A stretch of 64,000 nucleotides of DNA from Streptomyces canus (GCF_001514145.1 NZ_KQ948656.1:1-64000); one strand, 5' to 3'; positions 24,651 through 33,504 are shown, counted from the first letter of the stretch. Notes: a model not told the origin generated them from the letters alone. Translations and numbers: made by a program.

Positions 24651-25904
24651 GTGCTCACGGTAGTCAACGAAGACGGAACGACACCACACGGCTCCCTGAT
24701 TGACGACATCGTCCGCGAGGGCGCGAGGCGGATGCTCGCAGCCGCTCTGGAAGCAGAAGTCAACGCCTACATATCCGAGTTGGCCGATCAGCGGGACGAT
24801 TCCGGCCGCCGTCTGGTTGTGCGCAACGGCTTCCACCAGCCGCGGAAGGTGACGACTGCGGCCGGGGCGATCGAAGTGAAGGCCCCGCGGGTCAACGACA
24901 AGCGCGTCGACGAGGCCACCGGCGAACGCAAGCGGTTCTCCTCGGCGATCCTGCCGCCCTGGGCCCGTAAGTCGCCGAAGATCAGCGAGGTACTGCCACT
25001 GCTCTACCTTCACGGTCTGTCGTCCGGTGACTTCGTGCCCGCGCTGGAGCAGTTCCTCGGCTCCTCCGCCGGCCTCTCACCCGCGACGATCACACGGCTG
25101 ACCGCGCAGTGGCAGGCCGACCACAAGGCGTTCATGAACCGCGATCTGTCCGCCACGGACTACATCTACGTCTGGGCTGATGGCGTTCACCTACGCCTTC
25201 GCCTGGAGGAGGCGAAGGTCGCCGTCCTGGTCATGGTCGGCGTGCGGGCGGACGGCACCAAGGAACTGATCGCGATGACCGACGGCTACCGCGAATCTTC
25301 CGAGGCATGGGCGGGACTGATGCGGGACTGCGCCCGCCGGGGCATGCGCGCCCCCGTCCTGGCGGTCGGCGACGGGGCGCTCGGCTTCTGGAACGCGTTG
25401 AACGAGGTGTTTCCCGAAACCCGTCACCAGCGGTGCTGGGTGCACAAGGCCGCGAACGTGCTCGACGCGCTGCCGAAGTCGGCCCAGCCCGCGGCCAAGC
25501 GCGCGATCCAGGAAATCTACAACGCCGAGGACAAGGAGCACGCGGCCAAGGCCATCGAAACGTTCGCCAAGCAGTACGGGGCGAAGTACCCCAAGGTCGT
25601 CAAGCGGGTCACGGACGACAAGGAGGAACTGCTGGCGTTCTTCGACTTCCCCGCCGAGCACTGGATCCATCTGCGGACCACGAACCCGATCGAGTCGACC
25701 TTCGCCACCGTCCGGCTACGCACCAAGGTCACCAAGGGTGCCGGCAACCGGGCCGCCGCCCTCGCCATGGTCTTCAAGCTCATCGAGTCAGCCCAGGAAC
25801 GCTGGCGGGCCGTGAACGCACCCCACCTCGTCGCCCTGGTCCGGGCCGGCGCCCGCTTCGAACGCGGCCACCTCGTCGAACGCCCCGAGGCGGTGGCGGC
25901 GTGA
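24651..25904 (+). CDS. IS256-family transposase
   Basis: 417 residues, full length for the family. The DDE residues are visible: D in YVWADGVHLRLRLEEAK (about residue 178), D in AVGDGALGFWNALNE (about 240), E in HLRTTNPIESTFATVRLRTK (about 346). The mutator signature GxxxxHQRCWVHKAANVLDA lies in between. Start GTG 24651 is preceded by GGGAAGG in the hairpin arm. The stop overlaps the VOC start (GTGA). Apparently intact and possibly active. Confidence 0.9.
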   Translation: MLTVVNEDGTTPHGSLIDDIVREGARRMLAAALEAEVNAYISELADQRDDSGRRLVVRNGFHQPRKVTTAAGAIEVKAPRVNDKRVDEATGERKRFSSAILPPWARKSPKISEVLPLLYLHGLSSGDFVPALEQFLGSSAGLSPATITRLTAQWQADHKAFMNRDLSATDYIYVWADGVHLRLRLEEAKVAVLVMVGVRADGTKELIAMTDGYRESSEAWAGLMRDCARRGMRAPVLAVGDGALGFWNALNEVFPETRHQRCWVHKAANVLDALPKSAQPAAKRAIQEIYNAEDKEHAAKAIETFAKQYGAKYPKVVKRVTDDKEELLAFFDFPAEHWIHLRTTNPIESTFATVRLRTKVTKGAGNRAAALAMVFKLIESAQERWRAVNAPHLVALVRAGARFERGHLVERPEAVAA

Positions 25905-26320
25905 ACCGGCCCACCAGCGGCATGTTGCACCACGTCGAGCTGTGGGTGCCGGACCTCGACCGCGCGGTCGCCTCTCTCGGCTGGCTGCTGGAGACGCTGG
26001 GCCACACCCTCTTCCAGAGCTGGAACAACGGACGCAGCTGGCGGCTCGGGCCGACCTACCTGGTCCTTGAGCAGTCCCCAGCCCTCACCGCCGATCGGCA
26101 CGACCGCTGCCGGCCAGGGCTGAACCACCTGGCCTTCCACGTCGAAGACGAAACCGCGGTCGACCAGCTGGCCACCGACGCGGCTCGGCACGGCTGGCAT
26201 CTGATGTTCCCCGACCGGCACCCGCACGCCGGTGGCGCACAGCACTATGCCGCCTACCTGGAGAACGACGACGGCTTCGAGGTCGAACTCGTCGCGATCA
26301 ACCCACCACAACAAAACTGA
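25901..26320 (+). CDS. VOC/glyoxalase-fold protein, IS passenger
   Basis: 139 residues from GTG 25901 (overlapping the transposase stop), or 132 from ATG 25922. The VOC pattern is LHHVELWVPDLDRAVASLGW, then LNHLAFHVEDE and YLENDDGFEVELVA. Metal-ligand candidates are H in LHHVEL, H in LNHLAF and E in FEVELV. VOC proteins include glyoxalase I, extradiol dioxygenases and antibiotic-modifying thiol transferases or binding proteins (fosfomycin, bleomycin). It lies inside the IS terminal repeats and is translationally coupled to the transposase, so it is a passenger. Ligand unknown. Confidence 0.85.
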   Translation: MNRPTSGMLHHVELWVPDLDRAVASLGWLLETLGHTLFQSWNNGRSWRLGPTYLVLEQSPALTADRHDRCRPGLNHLAFHVEDETAVDQLATDAARHGWHLMFPDRHPHAGGAQHYAAYLENDDGFEVELVAINPPQQN

Positions 26321-26468
26321 GATCAACCGATCCACAGGTCTTGACGATTACTCGTGCTCGACGTTGGCGCGTACCTTGCGGTGAGAGGCTTACGGCGCGG
26401 TGTACGACAGTGATCGTGGCCTGTGCCCTGCGAGCGTGTGCCACCCTCAAACTTGAGCAGCACAAATC

Positions 26469-27512
26469 TGTGACACCGAGCTTTGAGGGTTAGGCGACAT
26501 CGAGGAGCTTTGAGGAGGCGTGTTGGCATCGCGCGACTACGCGGCTGCCCGAGACCGTGTTCCGTGGGACAGGTAAGTTTGTGTCACCGCCTGAGGAGAT
26601 GCATGATGCCTGACCGCCGCAGAGTTCTGTTCGTGACCGACCTCGCCTACCCAGCCCGGGGGCGGCGCTACTGCGACGAGGACATCTTCCTGACCTCCCG
26701 ACTGCGTGACGACTTCGACATCGCCCTGTGCCACCCGCTGGATGCCGCCGCGATGATGGACGCCTTCGACGTGGTCGTGGTCCGCAACAGCGGGCCCGTG
26801 CTGCACTACCAGAAGGAGTACGACGCCTTCCGGGAGCAGGCCACGGCCTGCGGCACCCGGATCTACAACCCGCTGTCCGGCCGGGGCGACATGGCCGGCA
26901 AGCAGTACCTGCTGGACCTGACCGCCGCCGGATACCCGGTCATCCCCACCATCGACCAACCCCGGGACCTGCACCTGCTGCCCGAGGCAGGCCAGTACGC
27001 GGTCAAGCCGAAGGCGGGTGCGGACTCCATCGGCCTGGCCTTCGTGCCTCGAGAGCAGCTGGGCGGCCTCGCATACGGTGACATCCTGGTCCAGCCGCGT
27101 ATCGACTTCCGCTACGAGGTGTCCTTCTACTACGTCGACGACGCCTTCCAGTACGCCCTTCATGCCCCCGATCCGGAGCGTCGCTGGGTCCTTGAGCCCT
27201 ACGAGCCCGCCGAGGCCGACCTGGCCTTCGCCCGGCGCTTCATCGACTGGAACACCCTCGACCACGGCATCCAGCGTGTGGACGCCTGCCGCACCCGGGA
27301 AGGCGAGCTACTCCTCGTCGAACTGGAGGACCTCAACCCCTACCTGTCCCTGGACTTGGTCTCCGACCGGACCCGTGACTCGTTCGTGGCGAGCATGACA
27401 GCATCCCTCCACCGTTTCCTGGACGCTCGGCCCCGCACCTGAGGCGGCTGGCGGGCCCTGAACAGTGATTCGCTCAAACTTCGCTGGCATGCGCTCAAGG
27501 TTCGATGTCACA
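26469..27512. repeat. Imperfect inverted repeats bracketing the ATP-grasp gene
   Basis: TGTGACACCGAGCTTTGAG (26469-26487) and the reverse complement of 27494-27512 agree at 16 of 19 positions. Further TTTGAG/CTCAAA motifs follow inward at both ends, and CTCAAACTTGAG lies just outside on the left. These could be ends of a transposable unit or regulator sites. Confidence 0.45.
26603..27442 (+). CDS. ATP-grasp protein (RimK/glutathione-synthetase-like)
   Basis: 279 residues from tandem ATGs with GAGGAG upstream. ATP-grasp elements: KQYLLDLTAAGYPVIPTID (central domain entry), QYAVKPKAGADSIGLAF (ATP-binding lysine), DILVQPRIDFRYEVSFYYVD and LLLVELEDLNPYLSLDLV (Mg-binding E-x-DLN). Such enzymes ligate a carboxylate to an amine or thiol via an acyl-phosphate. 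There is no obvious peptide partner. It sits between the IS256 unit and IS5 debris, bracketed by imperfect inverted repeats. The VOC gene is its nearest neighbour and they may act on the same compound, but this is inference. Confidence 0.8.
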   Translation: MMPDRRRVLFVTDLAYPARGRRYCDEDIFLTSRLRDDFDIALCHPLDAAAMMDAFDVVVVRNSGPVLHYQKEYDAFREQATACGTRIYNPLSGRGDMAGKQYLLDLTAAGYPVIPTIDQPRDLHLLPEAGQYAVKPKAGADSIGLAFVPREQLGGLAYGDILVQPRIDFRYEVSFYYVDDAFQYALHAPDPERRWVLEPYEPAEADLAFARRFIDWNTLDHGIQRVDACRTREGELLLVELEDLNPYLSLDLVSDRTRDSFVASMTASLHRFLDARPRT

Positions 27513-27550
27513 GGAGTGCCCGGGCCGAAACGCTGAGTGAGCCGTACGAG

Positions 27551-27781
27551 TTGGGGAGATCCGCGATGAGCGCACCGAGTCGAAGCCGAGAGATGCCAGT
27601 GCACCGTTGGCGCCGGGATGAATGGCGCGGGAAGAACTCGATGCGGATCTGCGTCGAGCACGCCAACGCCGAGCACAAGCAGTGGCGGCCCCTCCAACGG
27701 TATCTCGGACGCCGCGAGTACTACGACGAGACCCACCTGGCGATCGCTGGCCTGGTCTCCGACCGCACCGCGATGCGGTGA
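27551..27781 (+). pseudogene. IS5-family transposase C-terminal fragment
   Basis: Reads MRICVEHANAEHKQWRPLQR then YLGRREYYDETHLAIAGLVS DR, the RVEHAIxxxKxWRxLxRxxGRR ending of IS5-group (DDE_Tnp_4) transposases. Only the last quarter remains. Confidence 0.68.
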
Positions 27782-27844
27782 TCAACCACCAGCCAACCCG
27801 CCAAGCCGACACAACTCGATCTCAGTCGCGCACCACACCGTTAG

Positions 27845-28020
27845 GGTCCTCCTACCACGCCGTGAGTTCGCTGTGGCCGGGTTCGCGGGTGCAGGATGAC
27901 CGTGCCGGTATCGCGGTAGCCACCATCCGCGATGACCGTGGTCTTGCCGAGGACGGCCTTCGCACCAGCCAGATCCCACGCCTTGCAGTTGCGGTTGCCG
28001 GGCAACGGCCGGGCCCGTCG
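27845..28020 (-). pseudogene. IS5-family transposase internal fragment
   Basis: The minus strand reads LPGNRNCKAWDLAGAKAVLG then KTTVIADGGYRDTGTVILHP, matching the GSxNDxxAW and VIADGGYRGTG (catalytic aspartate) region of IS5-group transposases. It may be the upstream part of the remnant at 24435-24536. Confidence 0.65.
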
Positions 28021-28197
28021 TACGCCGGCTGACTCTCCAGATGCCCGGCCCCGGCTGGCCGGGCGGACCGGTCGGAGCCCTCAAGCGGCCTGAGCCCACC
28101 TCCGTTCTCCGATGCACTTCCGCGGAGCTCCTCCGTCGGTTCGGCCGACGCCTCCCCTTGGCCGGTTGACCGAACAGCACATGAGGAAGCTAAAGTA

Positions 28198-28209
28198 CTA
28201 GGTACCTAG
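28198..28209. promoter_or_regulatory. Palindrome before the GntR/ABC operon
   Basis: CTAGGTACCTAG is a perfect 12-bp palindrome just before the Shine-Dalgarno site of the GntR gene. Its location suits autoregulation by this YtrA-type repressor. Confidence 0.6.
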
Positions 28210-28225
28210 ATAAATGGAGGAACTG

Positions 28226-28618
28226 GTGATTGAGTTCCACCTGAACGACAGGTCCGGCGCGTCCCCGTACCAGCAGCTGGTCCAGCAAGTACGCCACGCG
28301 TTGCGGCTGGGTCTGCTGGAGGTGGGGGACCGGCTCCCCACGGTCAAGGAGGTGGCCCGGCAGGTGGCGGTCAATCCGAACACCGTGCTCAAGGCGTACC
28401 GCGAGCTGGAGCTCGAGGGGCTGGTGGCCGCCCGGCCGGGGGTGGGGACGTTCGTGACCCGGACGCTGGCCGACGCCTCACTCGCGTCACATGGCCCGCT
28501 CCAAAAAGACCTGCGGCGCTGGCTGGCCAAGGCCCGCCTGGCCGGCCTCGACGACGAGTCGATCGAGGCCCTGTTCATGACCACCTTTCGCACCGCCGCT
28601 GGAGAGGACGTAGCGTGA
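28226..28618 (+). CDS. GntR-family regulator, YtrA subfamily
   Basis: 130 residues. The GTG at 28226 is preferred over the ATG at 28214 because GGAGGAAC lies inside the longer frame at the right spacing, and YtrA proteins begin IEFHL. The helix-turn-helix is PTVKEVARQVAVNPNTVLKA YRELELEGLV, followed by a short C-terminal dimerisation tail rather than a full effector domain, as usual for YtrA. It is coupled by a GTGA overlap to an ABC ATPase gene. YtrA repressors control envelope-stress ABC exporters. Confidence 0.88.
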   Translation: MIEFHLNDRSGASPYQQLVQQVRHALRLGLLEVGDRLPTVKEVARQVAVNPNTVLKAYRELELEGLVAARPGVGTFVTRTLADASLASHGPLQKDLRRWLAKARLAGLDDESIEALFMTTFRTAAGEDVA

Positions 28619-29511
28619 GCGCCGTCTTACGGGCCCAGGCCCTGGGCAAGAGATACAAGCAGCGCTGGGCGCTGCAGAACTGCGACCTGGACGTGCCCGC
28701 CGGGCGGGTCGTCGGCCTGGTCGGGCCCAACGGGGCAGGCAAGTCCACCCTGTTGAACCTCGCCTCCGGCATGCTGACGCCGACCACCGGAACGATCGAG
28801 GTGTGCGGCGGCCGTCCCGCCACCGGCCCCGCGCAGCTGGCCAAGGTCGGCTTCGTCGCCCAGGACACCCCGACCTATGCCGCCCTGAGCATCGCCGACC
28901 ATCTACGGATGGGCGCCCGCCTCAACCTCAGCTGGGACAATGCCCTGGCCCGCGAGCGGATCCGGCGGCTCGGTCTGAACTTCAAGCAGAGAGCCGGGAG
29001 GCTGTCCGGCGGCCAGCGCGCGCAGCTCGCTCTCACCCTGGGCATCGCCAAGCGGCCCGAGCTGCTCATCCTGGATGAGCCGGTCGCGGCCCTGGACCCG
29101 CTCGCCCGGCGGGAGTTCATGCAGGACCTGATGGAGGCCGTCGCCGAGCACGAGCTGAGCGTCGTGCTCTCCTCCCACCTGGTCTCCGACGTGGAGCGGG
29201 CCTGCGACTACGTCATCGTCCTGGTTGACTCCCGGGTGCAGGTGGCCGGGGACATCGACGACCTGGTCGCCTGCCACCACCGGCTCACCGGACCGCGCCG
29301 TGACCCGGACACGCTCCCGGCCGGACAGCACGTCATCACCGCCAGCCACACCGACCGTCAGACAACCCTCCTGGTACGCACCGACACCGCGGTCCACGAT
29401 CGGTCCTGGACCGTCAGCCCACTCGGTCTGGAAGACATCGTCCTGGCCTACATGGCTCGGCCCACCGATGCGGTACGCGACACCCGGCCCGCACTGGAGG
29501 TCCTTCGATGA
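28615..29511 (+). CDS. ABC transporter ATP-binding protein
   Basis: 298 residues with Walker A GPNGAGKST near residue 38, signature LSGGQRAQLALTLGIAKRPE near 130, Walker B LLILDEP and a D-loop AALDP. The last 90 residues (after VLVDSRVQVAGDIDDL) are a C-terminal extension common in drug or bacteriocin exporters. The start overlaps the GntR stop and the stop overlaps the permease ATG by four bases, so the three genes form one operon. It powers the permease at 29508. Confidence 0.9.
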   Translation: MSAVLRAQALGKRYKQRWALQNCDLDVPAGRVVGLVGPNGAGKSTLLNLASGMLTPTTGTIEVCGGRPATGPAQLAKVGFVAQDTPTYAALSIADHLRMGARLNLSWDNALARERIRRLGLNFKQRAGRLSGGQRAQLALTLGIAKRPELLILDEPVAALDPLARREFMQDLMEAVAEHELSVVLSSHLVSDVERACDYVIVLVDSRVQVAGDIDDLVACHHRLTGPRRDPDTLPAGQHVITASHTDRQTTLLVRTDTAVHDRSWTVSPLGLEDIVLAYMARPTDAVRDTRPALEVLR

Positions 29512-30515
29512 TCTGGCTGACCTGGCGCCAGTTCCGCACCCAGGCCGCCGTGGCGTTCGCCGCGGTGGCTGCCTTCGCCGCCGCTCTCGCGGTCACCGGC
29601 CCGCAGCTGGCCGACCTCTACCGAACTGCCGGCAGCAGCCTGGTGGACCAGGTCTCCAGTTCGGACCAGAGCGTCTACTACGCCGGACTGCTGATCACGC
29701 TGGCCGCGCCAGCGGTCATCGGGATGTTCTGGGGCGCGCCGCTGATCTCCCGTGAACTGGAGACCGGCACCCACTACCTCGCGTGGAACCAGGGCGTCAC
29801 CCGCACCCGCTGGCTGGCGAGCAAGCTGGGCCTTGGGGCGGCGGCCGCCATGACCGTTGCCGGACTGACCAGCCTCGCGGTGAGCTGGTGGAGCAGCCCC
29901 ATCGACCAGGCTGTCAACGGCGGTGGCGCGACGGACACGTACTTCCCGCGGCTCGACCCCGTGGCCTTCGCCGCACGGGGTGTCGTCCCCATGGCCCATG
30001 CCGCCTTCGCCTTCGTCCTGGGCGTCGCCCTCGGCCTGGTCATCCGCCGTACCCTGCCCGCGATGGCCACCACGCTCGTCGTCTACGCCGCCGTCCAGAT
30101 CTCCGTACCGTTGTGGCTTCGGCCTCATCTGGCCGCCACGGACCGGACCACCGTGCCGATCGAGCCCGGCGGCGCCCCCATCAGCATCCAGGAGGGCGCC
30201 CAACAGATCGTCACGCACCCCGACGTGCCCGGGGCCTGGGTCACCTCCCAACAGACGTTGAACGCCGCCGGTCAGCCGGTCCCAGTGCCGTCGTCCTTCG
30301 CCGACTGCCTGCGCACCGAGTCGGGCCCGCCCACCCTGCAGCAATTCGACCGCTGCCTCGCCGACCTCGGCGCCCTGGGCTACCAGCAGCAGGTGACCTA
30401 CCATCCCGCCAGCAATTTCTGGGCCCTTCAATGGGCCGAGACCGGGCTCCACCTCGGCCTCGCCCTGGCCCTGACCGGGTTCTGCGCCTGGTGGATCCGC
30501 CGCCGACTGACCTGA
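29508..30515 (+). CDS. ABC transporter permease
   Basis: 335 residues, with about six membrane segments: near residues 14-32, 63-84, 107-126, 156-175, 180-197 and 310-330. The region between the last two is a roughly 110-residue extracytoplasmic domain. The opening MIWLTWRQFRTQAAVAFAAV and GMFWGAPLISRELETGTHYL AWNQ are typical of actinobacterial ABC-2-type transporters next to YtrA regulators. Probably an efflux or envelope-stress system with the preceding ATPase. A strong terminator hairpin follows at 30563. Confidence 0.87.
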   Translation: MIWLTWRQFRTQAAVAFAAVAAFAAALAVTGPQLADLYRTAGSSLVDQVSSSDQSVYYAGLLITLAAPAVIGMFWGAPLISRELETGTHYLAWNQGVTRTRWLASKLGLGAAAAMTVAGLTSLAVSWWSSPIDQAVNGGGATDTYFPRLDPVAFAARGVVPMAHAAFAFVLGVALGLVIRRTLPAMATTLVVYAAVQISVPLWLRPHLAATDRTTVPIEPGGAPISIQEGAQQIVTHPDVPGAWVTSQQTLNAAGQPVPVPSSFADCLRTESGPPTLQQFDRCLADLGALGYQQQVTYHPASNFWALQWAETGLHLGLALALTGFCAWWIRRRLT

Positions 30516-30562
30516 CCAGGCAGCAGGTCCGGAGCGCGACGCCGGACCGCTGAAGCAGGTGC

Positions 30563-30597
30563 GAGGGGCAGCCGGGATCCGGATACGGCTGCCCCTC
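30563..30597 (+). terminator. Terminator hairpin after GntR/ABC operon
   Basis: GAGGGGCAGCCG (30563-30574) pairs perfectly with CGGCTGCCCCTC (30586-30597) across an 11-base loop. It lies 48 bp after the permease stop and is followed by CTTCCT rather than a long T-tract, as is common in streptomycetes. Confidence 0.75.
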
Positions 30598-31053
30598 CTT
30601 CCTGGGCAGCTCACTCACTGACCTGGCAGGGGGCGCACCGTCCACGGCGCACATCCTGCTTGCCAACCTGGTGATGGACGGCCCGCCGACGATGTCCCGG
30701 GCACCATGGCCTTCGTCACCTTCGCCTTTTCCCGGTCTACCACCTGCTCAACGTCCAGCACGACACACACAGCGTGTTCAGCAGGCGGACGCTGTAGAAC
30801 CCCTCGATGCACGGCTTCTTCACCACGCCCAACCCGAGCTCCAGCCAGTGGCTCGTGTGCGCAGCTGTCGTCTCGACCATTCGGCGGACCGGCGAGCTGG
30901 GCAGGACAGTGCTGCGGTCTCGCACCCGCCGCACCCGCCGCCATGCAGCCTCAGCCCAGCAGTACACCGTGAGCCCGGTTCCCACGAACGGCTCAACCAC
31001 TGGCCAACGGCGGCACAGATGTGAGCACCGGATGCGGCGCCACGTATCGCCCT
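30598..31053. other. No gene recognised
   Basis: About 455 bp between the operon terminator and the DUF488 stop. Frames are short and lack ribosome-binding sites or known motifs. A minus-strand frame (30737-31000) contains a cysteine-rich end that I cannot assign. Confidence 0.35.
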
Positions 31054-31599
31054 TCAGCGCTGGTCATACACCAGGAGGCCGTCGTCACGCAGCCGGGCAC
31101 CGACCGTCGGCCGGTGTTCGGTCAGCCGTCCGTCATGGGACAGGTGCAGCACCGCGGTCCCGCGTGCGAGTACCGCGAAGTCGGCGATGATCCGCCGGTG
31201 ACACCGCCACCACACCGCCTCCGCGCACATGACCGTAGTGCGTGCCGCCGCGGCCTGCGTGAGCAACTCGTCCATTGCCGCCACGAACTGCGGGACCCGC
31301 GTGTACCCGGCGTATCCGCGAAAGGAGGCGTTCTGCCAGAACGTGTCGGCTGAGTCCGGCGCGGTCCTGCGGAAGCCACCGAGTCGGGGTTCCCACCGGT
31401 AGGCGATCCCCTCACGCGGCATCCACTGCTCCAGCGCGCCTCGGTTCGTGTCCGGGTTGTGGCGGCTTCCCGGCGCGGTGCGGACGTCGACCACGGCCAG
31501 CACCCCGGCGCCGTCGAGGAGGGCGGCCATCTGTTCCCTGGTGGCGGTGCTGTGCCCGAAGGTGAGCAGCTGTCCGCGGCTCTGGCCTGTGCGGTTCAC
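31054..31599 (-). CDS. DUF488-family protein
   Basis: 181 residues. The opening LLTFGHSTATREQMAALLDG, then VVDVRTAPGSRHNPDTN and MCAEAVWWRCHRRIIADFAV matches DUF488, whose members share the GHS...VDVR start and the CAE...CHR core (normally C-x-E-x6-CHR). Function unknown, sometimes linked to stress or nucleic-acid metabolism. The gene is upstream of nothing obvious on its strand and follows a decayed cupin gene. Confidence 0.82.
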   Translation of the reverse strand: MNRTGQSRGQLLTFGHSTATREQMAALLDGAGVLAVVDVRTAPGSRHNPDTNRGALEQWMPREGIAYRWEPRLGGFRRTAPDSADTFWQNASFRGYAGYTRVPQFVAAMDELLTQAAAARTTVMCAEAVWWRCHRRIIADFAVLARGTAVLHLSHDGRLTEHRPTVGARLRDDGLLVYDQR

Positions 31600-31602
31600 A
31601 CG

Positions 31603-31860
31603 TCAGCCGGGTTTGGCGACGGTGAGGAGCACCGCTGCGTCGTCGATCGCCTGGAGGGCGTGGCGGGCCGGGGGATGACGATCAGGTCGCCGTTGCGCCC
31701 CTCCCAGGTGGTCTCGCCGCTGGTGAGCCGTACCCGTCCGCACAGCACGAGCAGAGTTGCCTCTGCCTCCGTAGACGGTGGTGGCGCTGCGCCCGCTGGA
31801 GGTGGAGGCGGCCCGTTCCAGTTGCTCGCGGGCCTGTGCGTCCAGGTAGATCTTCTGCAT
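31603..31860 (-). pseudogene. Cupin-domain protein, decayed
   Basis: The start MQKIYLDAQAREQLERAAST and the end DDAAVLLTVAKPG are in one frame, but the middle (LLVLCGRVRLTSGETTWEGR with NGDLIVIP) is in another. The expected segment between YGG and the TLLVL strand (about 20 residues with the metal histidines) is missing. A deletion and two frame changes inactivate this small cupin. Confidence 0.7.
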
Positions 31861-32060
31861 GTGTGCGGTCCCAGGTATGTGAGGCGGCATCCATCTGGTG
31901 CGCCGTTCGAACCGTCCCACATGGCCGGACGCACCGACCGGCACCGACACCTACCCACTCACCGGATCGGTCGGATGTCACTGTCGGCTGCGGCCGCATG
32001 GCGCATTGCCCATATTTCCCCCAGTGTGGACGCATATGAGAGCAGGAAGGGCGCATGTCA

Positions 32061-32488
32061 TGTGTGGACGGGACTCGGCCTTGAACGTCGTGGTGGGTGG
32101 CGACGGCTCGCCTTCGTCGCATGCCGCGCCCCGGTGGGCGGTCCCGTATGCCGAGCGGATCGGCTGTGATGTGTGGCAGTGGCCGCCTGGGAGCTGCCTT
32201 GGTCGTACAGGTGGCCGCGCCCGCGGTGGATCCCCCGTTCGGCCGAACGATCACGGAGCAATGCCTCGCCAAGTGCACCAGGTACTCGGCGAAGCGGGGG
32301 CCGCCCAGGGGCCAGAGCGTCCAGTCAGGGGCAATCCCGTCGAGGCGCTGCTGGGTGAGGCGGAAGGGGCTGTGGTGGGCAGCCGGGGCATGGGCGGATT
32401 CCGTCGAACGCTGCTGGGCTCCGTGAGTCAGCAGTCTGCGATGCAGTCACGTGGCCGATCACCATCGTTCGCGGGACCGTCGAGGTGA
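32061..32488 (+). pseudogene. Universal stress protein, decayed
   Basis: The start reads NVVVGGDGSPSSHAAPRWAV, close to the USP opening VVVGVDGSPSS. Frame changes occur near 32175 (AVAAWELPWSY lies in another frame) and 32270, then PVEALLGEAEGAVVGSRGMG GF, which lacks two residues of the ATP-binding GSRGxGGF context. The end SPSFAGPSR does not match the normal VVIVR strand. Non-functional. It precedes the aquaporin gene. Confidence 0.72.
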
Positions 32489-32616
32489 CGGACGCCGGTA
32501 CACAGGCCGAATGACGCGGGACCCGCTGTGGGCGCGTCCACTCCGAAGGGCTCCTCTTCGCCCACGTTTCGGGCGAGGAATGAAAAGTTCCGTTGCTTTC
32601 CAATCAAGGAGGGTCG

Positions 32617-33504
32617 ATGACTGAACGCATCGTTCACCGACGCGGGTATCGAAAAGGTATCGGCGGCGAGATGACTGCCGAGTTCCTGGGCACGTTCGTC
32701 TTGATTCTGCTGGGTGTCGGGTCGGTGGCTGTCGCAGTCGTCGGTCTGCCGGGATCAGGCCGGCAGGCCGTCGACTTCGGGCCCGCCAACTGGCTCATCA
32801 TCTCGTGGGGCTGGGGTCTCGCCGTGGTATTCGGCGTATATGTGGCCGGTGGAATCAGCGGCGCCCACCTCAATCCCGCGGTCACCCTCGCTTTCGCGGT
32901 CCGACGTGATTTCCCATGGCGGAAGGTCCTGCCCTACTGGGTGGCGCAGGTCGTCGGCGCCTTCGTCGCCGCCGCGCTCGTCTACGCGACCTACAGGTGG
33001 GCTATCGACGCGTCCATCAAAAAATCGGGTGTCCCGCGAGATGAGTCGCTGGGAACATATTCGATCTTCGCCACGTTCCCCGCCGAATATCTCGGAGATT
33101 CGTGGTGGGGTCCTTTGCTCGACCAGATCGTGGGGACTGGCATCCTGCTTCTGTTGATCTGCGCACTCATCGACACGCGCAATACGGCTCCGATGTCCAA
33201 CCTCCATCCGTTCCTCATTGGCCTGGTGGTCGTCGCGATCGGCTTGACCTTCGGGACCAACGCCGGGTACGCGATCAATCCAGCACGTGACTTCGGCCCG
33301 CGATTGTTCACATACTTCGAGGGCTGGGGCTCCATCGCTCTTCCCGGCACGTTCCAGTGGTTCAGCAACTACTGGTGGATCCCCATTGTCGGCCCGTTCA
33401 TCGGCGGAGTCGCCGGTGTCGGCGTGTACGACCTCCTCATCTCTCCGCTGATCAAGGCCAGGCATGGAGAGGCCGAAGAAGGTCCCGCCACCGAAGAGCC
33501 CTAG
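32617..33504 (+). CDS. glpF: Glycerol facilitator / aquaporin (MIP family)
   Basis: 295 residues. The ATG at 32617 is chosen for AAGGAGGG just upstream. Six membrane segments with two half-helices carrying the NPA boxes: GISGAHLNPAVTLAF and GYAINPARDFGPRLF. The aspartate after the second box (NPARD) is the mark of aquaglyceroporins, which pass glycerol. It is 209 bp upstream of glycerol kinase, so it likely supplies its substrate. The insertion after segment 3 (KKSGVPRDESLGTYSIFATF) is typical of actinobacterial GlpF. Confidence 0.88.
   Translation: MTERIVHRRGYRKGIGGEMTAEFLGTFVLILLGVGSVAVAVVGLPGSGRQAVDFGPANWLIISWGWGLAVVFGVYVAGGISGAHLNPAVTLAFAVRRDFPWRKVLPYWVAQVVGAFVAAALVYATYRWAIDASIKKSGVPRDESLGTYSIFATFPAEYLGDSWWGPLLDQIVGTGILLLLICALIDTRNTAPMSNLHPFLIGLVVVAIGLTFGTNAGYAINPARDFGPRLFTYFEGWGSIALPGTFQWFSNYWWIPIVGPFIGGVAGVGVYDLLISPLIKARHGEAEEGPATEEP

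Larger units (their letters stand above)
24536..26344 (+). mobile_element. IS256-family element with VOC passenger gene
   Basis: TCAAGACCTGTGGATCGG at 24536-24553 recurs as its exact reverse complement at 26327-26344. These 18-bp terminal inverted repeats enclose a full-length IS256 transposase and a glyoxalase-fold gene. At about 1.8 kb it is longer than a standard IS256 element (about 1.3-1.5 kb); the VOC gene accounts for the extra length. No target-site duplication is visible in the 8 or 9 flanking bases. Confidence 0.78.

Noticed and set aside
24528..26352. Target-site duplication at the IS256 element
   Set aside because: The 8 or 9 bases outside the two terminal repeats do not match, so I cannot claim one.
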